DNA of 64,000 bases from positions 62,001-126,000 of the IMG/VR virus record IMGVR_UViG_3300007734_000760, one strand, 5' to 3'. The position numbers and the translations under genes were made by a program. This DNA comes from a virus. Below are positions 16,629 to 25,693 of this stretch, one piece after another (positions within the stretch are counted from its first letter, which is position 1; every line of letters starts with the position of its first letter). The notes beneath the pieces are model-generated. The model was not told the origin of the DNA. It ran no database searches and saw nothing but the letters and a program-made list of their open reading frames with translations.

Positions 16629-17639
16629 TTACGAATAAATATATATGTCTCCGTTATCACTATTTATAAAAGTATTACCATAACCTGTTGTACTTCCACC
16701 CCACGTTGGAACAGATGGTGGAGCACCAGCTGCCGTTTTAGCTGTCACTACATACTCATCAGCATTTAATGAAGTTGAAGTACCTATAACATCATATGCT
16801 ACTGCAAAACGACCGTATGTACCTGTTGAATTAGCTTCTAAGTAAAAAGCTGAACCTGAACCGGCTGCATTATATTGAGTTACCCAACCCGAATCTGCTA
16901 GTGCAGTAGAGCCACTGTTAATTAAAATAAATTTATCTCTAATGCTTAAATTGTCTACATTAGTAAATGAAGCAGTACCTGCTACAGTTAAGTCACCAGT
17001 AACGGTTGCGTTACCTGTTACTGTTAATAAAGTACCATTAAATGATAAATTACTTTCACCGTTTATAATACCATTACCTGTAGCAGTTAAAATATAATTA
17101 TCTACATTATTTGTAATTGCAGGGAATATATTTGATGCTGTTAAAGCAAATGAAGCAGTTACAGGAACATTAGAAGCATAAGATGCGGTTAAAGCAAATG
17201 AAGCTGAAGTAGCATTATTAGCAAATGAAGCAGTACCAGTTAAAGCACCTACTAAAGATCCAGTAAATGAAGCAGTAACTCCAGTAACTACTATTTGAGA
17301 AGCTAAAGTTAAACTATCAGTACCTTCAACTATTAAATTAGTACCAGCTAAATCTGTTAGTAAATCACCATAAGTAACGTACTTACTAGCACCATCACTA
17401 ATAAAGAATTTATCTGTATTAGCTAAATCGGATTTTGAAGTTATAGGAAAACTTGCAGCTACACCACTTATACCACTACCGTCTCCAAAAAATGATCCAC
17501 TAAATGAACCACTTAAACGTGTAGTTGAAGGTGAGGTTGTTATTGATTGGTTAGTACCTACTAATACTCCTAAACTAGAAGTTACAGCTGCTAATTCTGC
17601 ACTACTGCCTGATACTATTACTTTTTTCCAAGTTGCCAT
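16629..17639 (-). CDS. Tail fibre-like virion protein
   Basis: A 336-residue protein starting MATWKKVIVSGSSAELAAV, the same type of N-terminus as the 656-residue fibre. It is rich in short beta repeats such as GSFSGSFFGDGSGISG, TASFANNATSASFALTASYAS and VTGNATVTGDLTVAGTASFTNV. The last 100 residues (SIRDKFILINSGSTALADSGWV onwards) look more globular. These traits fit trimeric fibre or decoration proteins of marine phages. A promoter-like motif lies at 17664-17674. The final 32 bases overlap only a spurious extension of the next gene. Confidence 0.75.
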   Translation of the reverse strand: MATWKKVIVSGSSAELAAVTSSLGVLVGTNQSITTSPSTTRLSGSFSGSFFGDGSGISGVAASFPITSKSDLANTDKFFISDGASKYVTYGDLLTDLAGTNLIVEGTDSLTLASQIVVTGVTASFTGSLVGALTGTASFANNATSASFALTASYASNVPVTASFALTASNIFPAITNNVDNYILTATGNGIINGESNLSFNGTLLTVTGNATVTGDLTVAGTASFTNVDNLSIRDKFILINSGSTALADSGWVTQYNAAGSGSAFYLEANSTGTYGRFAVAYDVIGTSTSLNADEYVVTAKTAAGAPPSVPTWGGSTTGYGNTFINSDNGDIYIYS

Positions 17640-17663
17640 ATGTTATATTATATTAAGATGTTG

Positions 17664-17674
17664 ATTATAAATAT
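17664..17674 (-). promoter_or_regulatory. ATATTTATAAT promoter-like motif
   Basis: Coding-strand motif followed by CAACA, 25 bases before the 336-residue fibre-type protein. Confidence 0.5.
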
Positions 17675-17681
17675 GTTGCTT

Positions 17682-18173
17682 TTAGTCAAGCCCAACAAAA
17701 AATGAAGATGATGTGAAATAAATAGCACCGTTGGGTGTAGGATTTGATAGTTGCGCAGACTGTGTTGCTAAAATTATCATTCCGCTTTGACTAACCGTAA
17801 ATATAGGTAAATTAATTGAATTTTTTATTAAAAAAATACTATCTGCACTACTTGAAATAGTTAATGCTCCTTGACTACTAATTAAAAAAGGCACTTGACT
17901 ACCGGATTTAATTAAAAATATATTAGATCCTATATCTACACTAGCTCTAATACTTCCTGTCATTATATAAGAAATATCTACTACACTGCCTGATCCTGGA
18001 GGGCCAGGAGGACCTATTGGGCCTGTTAAAATTTCTACAACATTAGTAATAGGTTGAGTTACTTGAACTAACTTATTATCACTAAAGTTAGTAACTTCAA
18101 TACGGTTATTTGTATTAGAAATGTTTACCGCATTATTATTAGGTGTAATATTAATAGGATTTGGTCCTGCCAT
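17682..18173 (-). CDS. Virion protein with short collagen-like segment
   Basis: A 163-residue protein. The N-terminal 55 residues are Asn- and Val-rich, then comes a short collagen-like stretch GPIGPPGPPGSG, then beta-rich Ser/Ile segments. Collagen-like G-x-y runs often trimerise phage fibre parts, so this is likely a small fibre or tail appendage. It begins one base after the stop of the conserved 130-residue tail-type protein upstream. No catalytic residues are visible. The family is not recognised beyond this. Confidence 0.65.
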   Translation of the reverse strand: MAGPNPINITPNNNAVNISNTNNRIEVTNFSDNKLVQVTQPITNVVEILTGPIGPPGPPGSGSVVDISYIMTGSIRASVDIGSNIFLIKSGSQVPFLISSQGALTISSSADSIFLIKNSINLPIFTVSQSGMIILATQSAQLSNPTPNGAIYFTSSSFFVGLD

Positions 18174-18174
18174 T

Positions 18175-18567
18175 TTATCTAGTAATTTCTTTAGATAACT
18201 GTATTTGACCTTCTAATAAACGTACTGTATAAGGACAATTACTTCCTGAATAAATTTCTAGATCATAATATGCTGTACTATTAAAATTAAGCATTGAACT
18301 AGTACAAGATGCTATATATATTCCAATAGAACCAGATTTAGGATCTTTACTTCCACCTGATCCACTAAAATTTAAGCCTGTTCCATCAGGTTGTAATGAA
18401 CTGCTTAAAGTTAAAGAAGCAGTTACAGCATCTATACTTGTACGAATTTGCATTTTTCCGCTGTATCCAGATAAATTTATTGGATTTCCATCCCCATCTT
18501 TATATTGTAATTCAAAACTTAAGGTTGCCCCTTGTTCTATTGTAAAAGAATATCTTCCAGCTGCCAT
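18175..18567 (-). CDS. Conserved tail/baseplate-type structural protein
   Basis: A 130-residue beta-rich protein that begins MAAGRYSFTIEQGATLSFELQ and continues with INLSGYSGKMQIRTS and, at the end, YTVRLLEGQIQLSKEITR. This pattern (FTIEQGAT..., LTGY.A.MQ.R, LL.G...S.E.TR) is common in structural proteins of many tailed phages next to fibre genes, often with an immunoglobulin-like fold. It probably links fibre or baseplate parts. A promoter-like motif lies at 18585-18595, just after the terminator that follows phoH. Confidence 0.7.
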   Translation of the reverse strand: MAAGRYSFTIEQGATLSFELQYKDGDGNPINLSGYSGKMQIRTSIDAVTASLTLSSSLQPDGTGLNFSGSGGSKDPKSGSIGIYIASCTSSMLNFNSTAYYDLEIYSGSNCPYTVRLLEGQIQLSKEITR

Positions 18568-18584
18568 AATGTTATAATTAGTCT

Positions 18585-18595
18585 ATTATAAATAT
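18585..18595 (-). promoter_or_regulatory. ATATTTATAAT promoter-like motif
   Basis: Coding-strand ATATTTATAAT, 18 bases before the 130-residue tail-type gene and directly after the phoH terminator. Confidence 0.5.
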
Positions 18596-18599
18596 GAAA

Positions 18600-18631
18600 T
18601 AAAACAAAAAAAGCCGTTTAAATAAACGGCT
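18600..18631 (-). terminator. Rho-independent terminator after phoH
   Basis: Stem AGCCGTTTA / TAAACGGCT (9 pairs, two-base centre), followed on the coding strand by a T-rich tract interrupted by G. It ends the phoH unit. Confidence 0.88.
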
Positions 18632-18645
18632 CTTTAAAATTGATG

Positions 18646-19329
18646 TTAGTTAGTATCTCTAAATTCTTCATATACTTTAAGTACTTCTTCTACTATTTCA
18701 TGACGATGATTTTTCTTTAAAGTAATAATTTTAACTCCTTTAATTCGTTCTTCAAGTCGTGGGAAAAAACCAATGCCTGAATCTTTTTTGCTTTTTAAAT
18801 CTACTTGAGATAAATCACCACAAAATACTATTTTACCTCCTTTACCTAAACGACCTAACATCATTTCAGTTTGTGAATGAGTAATATTTTGACATTCATC
18901 TACAATAACAAAACAGTTTGGAAAAGTACGTCCACGCATAAATGCAAATGGTACAATTTCAATTTGATTTTCAGTTACCATTTTATCTATTTTTTCTTTA
19001 TCATATAATAGATATAAATTAGAATAAATAGGTGCTAACCATGGATCCATTTTTTCTTTTAAATCACCAGGTAAAAATCCTATATCTTCTTTAGACACTG
19101 TAGGACGAGTAATTACTATTTTATCTAATTCTCTTTTAAATACTAAATCTAACGCTATTTGACATGCTAATAATGTTTTACCACTACCAGCCATTCCTTT
19201 AATTAAAGTTACAGGATTATCTAAAATAGTTTGTTTTGCCTCTTTTTGTTCTGCATTAAGTTCTAATTTAAACTTTATAGGATTTTTAGGCTTTTTTTTG
19301 TTTTGAAAAACTTCTTCTTGATTATCCAT
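18646..19329 (-). CDS. phoH: PhoH-like ATPase
   Basis: A 227-residue P-loop ATPase of the PhoH family. Walker A is GMAGSGKT at about residues 45-52, Walker B is CFVIVDECQN at 139-148, and the TRPTVSKEDIGFLPGD segment typical of PhoH lies at 74-89. The C-terminal GDLSQVDL and IITLKKNHRHEIV fit the superfamily-1-like core. PhoH genes are common in marine T4-like phages and named after the phosphate-starvation gene of E. coli. The phage role is not settled; RNA handling is one idea. The gene sits alone between terminators, after the major capsid gene. Confidence 0.93.
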   Translation of the reverse strand: MDNQEEVFQNKKKPKNPIKFKLELNAEQKEAKQTILDNPVTLIKGMAGSGKTLLACQIALDLVFKRELDKIVITRPTVSKEDIGFLPGDLKEKMDPWLAPIYSNLYLLYDKEKIDKMVTENQIEIVPFAFMRGRTFPNCFVIVDECQNITHSQTEMMLGRLGKGGKIVFCGDLSQVDLKSKKDSGIGFFPRLEERIKGVKIITLKKNHRHEIVEEVLKVYEEFRDTN

Positions 19330-19353
19330 AGACTGTTGTTTGTAATAAATATG

Positions 19354-19384
19354 AAAAAAATAGCCGAACTTACAGGTTCGGCTA
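19354..19384 (-). terminator. Rho-independent terminator after gp23
   Basis: Stem TAGCCGAAC / GTTCGGCTA (9 pairs) with a six-base loop, followed on the coding strand by seven T. It ends the major capsid transcript. Confidence 0.9.
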
Positions 19385-19407
19385 CTTTATTTTATGTTAA
19401 TTTATAA

Positions 19408-21066
19408 TTATAAGCTAGTTAAACCACTAACAATAATTTTACCATAGAATTCAGGACGCAACATCTTCTTAGCGTAACGAGTCATTAAACCTTTACGTGG
19501 AGTAAAAGTAGCTGGATCGTAAACTAATGGAGTCATAATCAACGGAATATATGGAGCAAATACAGCACCTGATTCAAGGAATTGTTTACCACGGAAACCC
19601 ATTAAAATAACGTTTTCAGTCATATAAGGATTCTTATAAACTGTGTAACGATTATTAATAGATCCTGCTTTAACAACACCCATTGCAAATTCCATATTAG
19701 CGGCATCACCATTTGTGTTAGCTGCAAATCCTGGAATAGATTCTAAAACTGTAGCAACAGTTGGAGAACATACTAAGAAATTAGCACCACCACGCAATGT
19801 TAATTGGTGAATTTTGTTGCTTACTTTTTGCATTTTAGTTCCTAAAGTTGCAAACCAAGTACCTTGTGTATTGTAAAAACCAGTTTGACTAGTTGAAGTT
19901 GGAAAATCAAATCCATTAGTATTACTAGCATTATAAACACCATTGTTTAACACTGTCCAATATTCAGTTGCAGCAGCTGCATCATCAATTAACATATCTA
20001 AGATTTCCAAATCAATTTCCATTGAAATGTATTCGCTCATAATGTTAGTTAATTCAGCTTCAGCATCGATATTTTGGTAAGCATTTAAATCTTGTGCAAA
20101 TTCAGGAGTCCATACAGCTTTTAACTTTTTAGTCTTAGCAGTAATAGCTTGAGATTGCATTTTGATATTAATTTCAGGAATAGCAATTGTAGTTGCACTT
20201 TGTGCGTTTGGAACTGCAAATGTAGATCCATCTTCAAAATCACCACGATTATTATCAACAGTAGCTTTGTTGTAGAATACAGTAACTATACCAGCAGCTG
20301 TACCAGTAGTTTCAGCTGTTGAAGCAGTGAAGAAAAAGGTAAGATTACTTCCAACAATTTGTGTGAAAGCTGGTAACGATTTAGCTACAGTAAAAGCTGA
20401 ACCTGATGTTAATACAAAAGCTCTAACACCTTCAAGATCATAAGAAGGAATAGTTGATAAAGCAATTGTTACTTTTTTAATACTAGTTGCAACAATAGAA
20501 GCAGATAATGATGTATCATAATTAACATCAGCAAAAGAAGCAGTAGCTAAAGTTGCAGCAACGGCAGCTGATGATGTTTGGTTAGTACTAAATGCAAAAC
20601 GACCTGCACCATATAAACCACCAGTTGTACCAGTAGTTTGGAATGGATAAGTACCATTAGGATTACGAGTACCATATAAAGAATCACCACTAGCAAAAGG
20701 ATTTACATTAGTTCCATATTGGAAGTCTAAGAAAAACACTAGGCCTGAAGGTAAATTCATTGGTTGAACAGAAACGAATTCTTTAGCTGCGATTTGACCA
20801 AATACTTTACGTACTAATGGCAAAGCTATACCAGCCCAGTTTTCAGATTGTCCTACAGTAAAAGTACCACCTTGTCCAGTTGCACTAGATTCTACTACTA
20901 ATTGTTTTGCTTGGTTTTCTAATAAAATAGACATGTTGTTTTTATGCACGTCAGCCAAGCCTTCAAGTAAACCAGTTTTGGTCCACTTGGTTGCTAATTT
21001 TCCAGCATCACTTTGAAGTGATTTCCATGGGTTAGCGGATTCAAGTAAATTTTGAATTGAACTCAT
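19408..21066 (-). CDS. gp23: Major capsid protein, T4 gp23-like
   Basis: A 552-residue protein (T4 gp23 is 521). Family marks include the segment LPLVRKVFGQIAAKEFVSVQPMN near residues 81-103, parallel to MVRRAIPNLIAFDICGVQPMN of gp23, then VFFLDFQYG. Later comes KLKAVWTPEFAQDLNAYQNIDAEAEL and EIDLEILDMLI, and near the end the YKNPYM and PLIMTPLVYDPATFTPRKGLMTRYAKK motifs. A likely gp21 cleavage site is VVE59-S60, matching the T4 site LTE65-A66. A leader of three 10-base repeats precedes the ATG and a strong terminator follows the stop. Confidence 0.96.
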   Translation of the reverse strand: MSSIQNLLESANPWKSLQSDAGKLATKWTKTGLLEGLADVHKNNMSILLENQAKQLVVESSATGQGGTFTVGQSENWAGIALPLVRKVFGQIAAKEFVSVQPMNLPSGLVFFLDFQYGTNVNPFASGDSLYGTRNPNGTYPFQTTGTTGGLYGAGRFAFSTNQTSSAAVAATLATASFADVNYDTSLSASIVATSIKKVTIALSTIPSYDLEGVRAFVLTSGSAFTVAKSLPAFTQIVGSNLTFFFTASTAETTGTAAGIVTVFYNKATVDNNRGDFEDGSTFAVPNAQSATTIAIPEINIKMQSQAITAKTKKLKAVWTPEFAQDLNAYQNIDAEAELTNIMSEYISMEIDLEILDMLIDDAAAATEYWTVLNNGVYNASNTNGFDFPTSTSQTGFYNTQGTWFATLGTKMQKVSNKIHQLTLRGGANFLVCSPTVATVLESIPGFAANTNGDAANMEFAMGVVKAGSINNRYTVYKNPYMTENVILMGFRGKQFLESGAVFAPYIPLIMTPLVYDPATFTPRKGLMTRYAKKMLRPEFYGKIIVSGLTSL

Positions 21067-21070
21067 TTTT

Positions 21071-21105
21071 TTGTTTTTAATTGTTTTTAATTGTTTTTAA
21101 TTGTT
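21071..21105 (-). repeat. Three 10-base repeats before the capsid gene
   Basis: The leader of the major capsid gene has three perfect copies of the 10-base unit (plus strand TTGTTTTTAA) and a partial fourth. On the coding strand this gives A-rich CAATTAAAAA-type repeats directly before the ATG. Confidence 0.8.
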
Positions 21106-21107
21106 AA

Positions 21108-22490
21108 TTATTTTTTACCAAAAGCTAATTCTCTCATTCTTGCGAAAGCATCATTTTCAATAATTGGTTTAACAGAAGCTCTACCTAAAGCTTTAGATGC
21201 TGAACTTAATGATTCTCTAATTGGAGATTTAGTAGCAATAGGTGCTTTTAGTCCTCCTTGTAAAGTTTCATAAATTAATTCAACTTCTCTTTTAGATGTT
21301 GCTTTATCAAACGCTGATAAAACTTTAATTTTTTGTGATTCTGTTAAAGATTTGTTACGGAAAATTTTGTTAGTGTAAAGAAGTTTAGCGTTTAAAACGT
21401 TAATCTCATTAAGTTCTTTTTTAAGAGTCCTAATAGTAGCATACGCTTCGTCTATTTCTTCATAATCTGCATCTTCAGTATCCATTCCTGGAGGCAATTG
21501 TAAATTATCTCCGCCTAAATCTGGTTCTTTAAGATCACTAAACTGATTTCCTTTTCCTTTACCTTTACCTTTACCTCCGCCTCCAGCAGATGTAGCTTTT
21601 ATAGCATCTACATACTTAGAAAATAAACCTGGACCTTTTGGAAATTCTTCGCCAGTTCTTTCATTCTTTTTTTCAAACGCTTGTCTAATAGCTGGTTGAT
21701 TCCAACTTGCTCCATCTTTACCAGGATTAATTCCAAGTTCTTCATTTCCTTCTTCAGACCACTGTTTCATATTTGCATCTCCAGTTTTACCTAAAGATTG
21801 TAAAATTTGTTTCATTGGGATAGAAGAAGCCATTTCAGCTGCATCTAACATGAATTTTTTTACCTTTTCATTGTTTTCAAACTCAGGTTTAAGTTTGTAA
21901 CGAGAAGCCATTTCATTAAGAGTTTCTTCTTCTAATTCTAACTCATTTAAAAGTTCGTTAAGATCAATTTCTTCTCCATGATTTGCCATTTTAGTTGTTC
22001 TTTTTTTAGAATACATATTACGTTCGTCTAATTCTTCAGTACCTTCTTTAGCACCTTCTTCATTTTCCATTCCTTCATGACCAGCTTCAAGTTCCCCTGC
22101 GCCTACCATGTCTTTAATAACACTTTCAATGAATGATTTAAGGTCGTCTTCAGACATGTCTTCAATAGACACATTTTCGTCTTCTTCTTCCTTTTCTTCT
22201 TTTTCTTCTTTTTTAGCTTCGTAAAGTTCTTCTTCAACTTCACCTTCTTCTAATTCGGCTAAAAGTTCATCTAAAGAAACTTCATCCATCATTTTATCTT
22301 TCATCCCTTGATTTTCATATTCCATGTTCTCATCAGTTTCTTCCATCTCGCTAATTTTTTGAGATAGTTTTTCTCTAAGAAATGGACCAAATGATTCTTC
22401 AAGAGCTGCTTTTGCATTAGCAATTGCTGTTTCTTTTACAGCTTTAGCATCTGCGATTGCTTCTTTAAGCAAGTTTCGGTTGTTTGCCAT
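21108..22490 (-). CDS. gp22: Prohead core scaffolding protein, T4 gp22-like
   Basis: A 460-residue, highly acidic and helical protein that directly precedes the capsid gene, the T4 position of gp22. The N-terminus MANNRNLLKEAIADAKAVKETAIANAKAALEESF resembles scaffolds of other T4-like phages. The middle has Glu-rich blocks (LAELEEGEVEEELYEAKKEEKEE) and a lysine-glycine run (GGGGKGKGKGKG near residue 305). The C-terminal 100 residues form a helix-rich domain likely to bind gp23. At 460 residues it exceeds T4 gp22 (269), so extra functions are possible. Several LxE sites could serve the gp21 protease. Confidence 0.85.
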   Translation of the reverse strand: MANNRNLLKEAIADAKAVKETAIANAKAALEESFGPFLREKLSQKISEMEETDENMEYENQGMKDKMMDEVSLDELLAELEEGEVEEELYEAKKEEKEEKEEEDENVSIEDMSEDDLKSFIESVIKDMVGAGELEAGHEGMENEEGAKEGTEELDERNMYSKKRTTKMANHGEEIDLNELLNELELEEETLNEMASRYKLKPEFENNEKVKKFMLDAAEMASSIPMKQILQSLGKTGDANMKQWSEEGNEELGINPGKDGASWNQPAIRQAFEKKNERTGEEFPKGPGLFSKYVDAIKATSAGGGGKGKGKGKGNQFSDLKEPDLGGDNLQLPPGMDTEDADYEEIDEAYATIRTLKKELNEINVLNAKLLYTNKIFRNKSLTESQKIKVLSAFDKATSKREVELIYETLQGGLKAPIATKSPIRESLSSASKALGRASVKPIIENDAFARMRELAFGKK

Positions 22491-22635
22491 TTTTTTCCTT
22501 AATTTAATTTGTTTGGAAATACACTTAATGTGAATAAATTCGAAGTGTAATAAGATTTATTATAGTCAATGCCTCATAGAATTGGGCACATTCTGTTATA
22601 CGTATGTATAAATTTATTAAAAATACAAAAAAAGA
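22491..22635 (-). other. Intergenic leader between gp21 and gp22
   Basis: A 145-base gap, the longest in the window. On the coding strand it has the palindrome TTATACATACGTATAA just after the gp21 stop, a hairpin AGAAT..ATTCT near 22575, then TTGACTATAATAAATC near 22550-22565. The TATAATAAA part resembles the promoter motif used elsewhere, so the scaffold-capsid unit may start here. I see no gene. Confidence 0.45.
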
Positions 22636-23238
22636 TTAAAATATTGGACATGCTCCATTAGAGCATAAAATTTCTGTTATAATTGAATTTACTTTATTAT
22701 ATGGATTAACATTAGATTTTTCTAATCCTTCACGTAATGGAGACATATATGAACCAGGATTAGAAGGTGTTGAAACAAAATCCCAACATAGTAATTCAAA
22801 ATCGTCTTGTACTTCTAGTACTTCACCAACTTGTTTTAAACTACCCATTCCACGTGATGATACACCTACTTTAATACTCGCACCTATAAGTGCTTTTAAT
22901 ATATTTCCTGAAGGTGTAGGTAATATTTCAATTGCGCCCATTACATTATCTCCATCCCACCAAAGTTTAGTGATATTATGTGACACATTTTTTAAGTTAA
23001 TTACTTGAGAGTCAGGATGATCTAATTCACCACATGCTCTTCTTTCTTTTACAAGGACATTATATTTATCTAATTCACGATCCCACAATTCTTTTGAGTA
23101 ATATCTTCCATTACCGTTTTTAATTTCAACAGTTGCTAAAATACCTTCAACTAATGGATTTCCACTTGTGCTCTTACCTTCAGTAAGAGTTATTGGCGAC
23201 ACATTAAATGGAAGAGTTTCTATTAGTAGTGATTTCAT
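22636..23238 (-). CDS. gp21: Prohead maturation protease, T4 gp21-like
   Basis: A 200-residue serine protease of the T4 gp21 type. The core has ATVEIKNGNGRYYSKELWDREL near residues 36-56, the catalytic histidine in GELDHPDS (His74) and the catalytic serine in KVGVSSRGMG (Ser127 or Ser128). FELLCWDFVSTPSNPGSYM follows. In T4 this enzyme cleaves gp22, gp23, gp24 and internal proteins after (L/I)-x-E. Its own start contains LIE and LTE sites. The gene lies between the 813-residue core-region protein and gp22, in T4 order. It is the key enzyme for the capsid-targeting idea in the findings. Confidence 0.93.
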   Translation of the reverse strand: MKSLLIETLPFNVSPITLTEGKSTSGNPLVEGILATVEIKNGNGRYYSKELWDRELDKYNVLVKERRACGELDHPDSQVINLKNVSHNITKLWWDGDNVMGAIEILPTPSGNILKALIGASIKVGVSSRGMGSLKQVGEVLEVQDDFELLCWDFVSTPSNPGSYMSPLREGLEKSNVNPYNKVNSIITEILCSNGACPIF

Positions 23239-23250
23239 GTTTATTTTGAA

Positions 23251-25692
23251 TTAGTAAGCCATATGTAATCCGTTAATTTCATCCCAAGCATCATTACTTA
23301 CTGCTATTATGTCTTTAGTTCCATCATCATATTCAACACTATATGATTTATCTCCATTTTGAATATATGTTTTAACAACTTTTCCGTTTATTTCAATGTA
23401 CTCAGATCCGCTAATATTGCTTCTTTTTAATTCTTCTTTAATAAGTTTAGCTATTACAGAGCGAAGTTTTGATTCTTTTAATAAATCATTACCTGTTCCA
23501 AAATCTGTAAAGTCAGTTTTGCGATAATCATAAGGTTCATAATCTTTTTCACCTACACTTTCTATTCCTGTAAGTGCACTTAATAAGTCATCACGATTTT
23601 CTAATCTACCTTCAGGATTTAATACAATTAATTCTTCCATTCCTTCATCTTTAGCCCACTGAATAAGTTCTAGATCTGAATGTTCATAGTCAATAAAATT
23701 ATTCATTTCTTCATTTAATGAATTTTCTTCTGTTTTATCATTAAAATACTTGTCAGCTTCTTCAAAATTATCAAATTCTTTATCTTTTTCTTTAGTTATA
23801 CCTTGACTATTATCTCTCACTTTATATATAGCTTTAAGTGGTATTGGTGTACCTGTTGGAGTTTCTCCTTTTTTTCCAATATATTCAATTGCTTTTTCTG
23901 GAGTTTTAAATTCAAAGTCTTGACCTGTTTTAAGATTTCTTACAATATAAATCATTGTGAACCTATTTTTTGCCATAGGTTCCCACGGACTTTGAAATAA
24001 CTGTGAACTTGTATCATCTCCTAATAAAGGAATAAGATATCCATCTTGAGTTTGTACTTCAGCCATTATTATACATCTAAAATTACCTGTACTTTTACTT
24101 TTTTGTTTTCTAGTGTCAAGTATTTTTATTTCACCACCTTTTGCTTTTTCAGTTAAATCAAGCATAGCTTTACTTTTAGCATTATCTATACTAATGTTAT
24201 CATTTCCTTCTCCAGAAATTTGCTTAGTTTTAGATTCAGTAGGAATTAATTTAGAATCAACATAATGCATTGGAGTTTCTTTTATTTTTGTTGGAGCAGT
24301 AGACACATTCTTTTTAATTAAACCTCTAACAAAAGAAGGAATAATTTCAGATATGTAACTTGTTAATTCTGTTTTTTTACGTTCTATGTCTTGTGAGTAT
24401 CTACCTCTAGTAATCCCAGCTAAAGCTATATAAAACATTTGAGATATAAACATTGCTAGATTATTATCTTTTGATATAATTTGTATACTACCAGGAAATC
24501 TATTGTTTATTTTAGTAATAACTTCTTTAGGTAAAAATGCATAAAATGGAATTTTACTTTTTTTATCTTGTTTTTTTGGATCAAAATCTCCTTTACTTAT
24601 TAAAGGAACTCCACCTTTTCCTGTTCTAACAACATCCGCTTCATCAAGTTCTTCAGCTAACATTAAATCATGTTCTAAGTCAGCTATTTGATCATAAACT
24701 GCTTCGTTTTCATTAAGTGATTCTGATTTGTATGGAGGAAGTTCTCTTTCAGTCCAACCTAAGTAACTACCAAATTCTAAAGCTTGTTCATAATATTCTT
24801 TTGCTTTCTCTAAATCACCTTCTTCAAATGCTTTTTTACCTTTATCGTAATAATTTTCAGCACCATATCTCATATTATTCTCCTCATCAGCATCACCATC
24901 TGAAGGATCAGTATCAAAATATGGATTTTCACCTGTTACTATTTCTTGTAATTTCATTGTCTTTTCAGCACCAGGCATGTCCATTTTCTTAACACCTTTA
25001 GAATTTTGAGGAGTTACAGACATTTCTTTTACTTTTTTAGGCATTGAAATTTTAGCTTCACTACTGCTTAAAGTATCTTTAACATTCTTTTTAATTAAAC
25101 CAATTAAACTATTTTTAACAACATCACTATCAGAATTTACTTCATCACGTCCGCCTAATATAGATGCGTTTTTAGATGTTGGTTGAGTATTTTTACCTAA
25201 ACCTGGCGCTTCATCAGTGTATCCTAAACCTTTAACTCCAAATTCACCATTTTTAGTATAGTACAAAGGATCTTTAGATAAGTTTTTTACTACTATCTTC
25301 TTTAATTCATCTCCCGTTTTATTTGCGTTTGCTGGGTCTTTCATCTCAGTATAGTATCCTTTCCAGATCTCGTTTCCATTAATGTTGTCTGCGTTTTTAA
25401 CGTCAGTAGCATCATATGCATCTTGCTTACCTTTAACTTCTTTAGATGTTTCTTTTTCTTCAGCTTTAGTTTCTTCAGCTAAAATATTTTTCCAATTCCA
25501 GATATCAAATCCTTTAGTGACAACGTTTGTTTGTTCACTAATAATTTGTTTTGTTTTTAATACATTAATTGATGTATTATAATCTAAATGTTTAGTTAAA
25601 TATTGAGGAAATAAATTTCTAGCATGTTTTAAAAATTGCTCTTTATTTCCTGTGCCTCGGTTTATGGCGTTAAATTGTTCTTGTAATGTCAT
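23251..25692 (-). CDS. Large protein of head module, unknown
   Basis: An 813-residue, Lys/Glu-rich protein between the prohead protease and the portal region, where T4 has only the small core genes 67 and 68. Residues near 275-305 (YYDKGKKAFEEGDLEKAKEYYEQALEFG) look like a tetratricopeptide-type helical repeat. Long charged linkers and Ser-rich stretches alternate with folded blocks. Near residue 755 is LLKESKLRSVIAKLIKEELKR, similar to the leader motif of accessory proteins in this phage. I recognise no enzyme. A core, internal or neck-related virion component is inferred from location. Confidence 0.7.
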   Translation of the reverse strand: MTLQEQFNAINRGTGNKEQFLKHARNLFPQYLTKHLDYNTSINVLKTKQIISEQTNVVTKGFDIWNWKNILAEETKAEEKETSKEVKGKQDAYDATDVKNADNINGNEIWKGYYTEMKDPANANKTGDELKKIVVKNLSKDPLYYTKNGEFGVKGLGYTDEAPGLGKNTQPTSKNASILGGRDEVNSDSDVVKNSLIGLIKKNVKDTLSSSEAKISMPKKVKEMSVTPQNSKGVKKMDMPGAEKTMKLQEIVTGENPYFDTDPSDGDADEENNMRYGAENYYDKGKKAFEEGDLEKAKEYYEQALEFGSYLGWTERELPPYKSESLNENEAVYDQIADLEHDLMLAEELDEADVVRTGKGGVPLISKGDFDPKKQDKKSKIPFYAFLPKEVITKINNRFPGSIQIISKDNNLAMFISQMFYIALAGITRGRYSQDIERKKTELTSYISEIIPSFVRGLIKKNVSTAPTKIKETPMHYVDSKLIPTESKTKQISGEGNDNISIDNAKSKAMLDLTEKAKGGEIKILDTRKQKSKSTGNFRCIIMAEVQTQDGYLIPLLGDDTSSQLFQSPWEPMAKNRFTMIYIVRNLKTGQDFEFKTPEKAIEYIGKKGETPTGTPIPLKAIYKVRDNSQGITKEKDKEFDNFEEADKYFNDKTEENSLNEEMNNFIDYEHSDLELIQWAKDEGMEELIVLNPEGRLENRDDLLSALTGIESVGEKDYEPYDYRKTDFTDFGTGNDLLKESKLRSVIAKLIKEELKRSNISGSEYIEINGKVVKTYIQNGDKSYSVEYDDGTKDIIAVSNDAWDEINGLHMAY

Positions 25693-25693
25693 G

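Noticed and set aside
16610-16660. Longer start for the small gene at 16418
   Set aside because: It would overlap the fibre-type gene and adds residues without a protein-like pattern; the ATG at 16609 is better.
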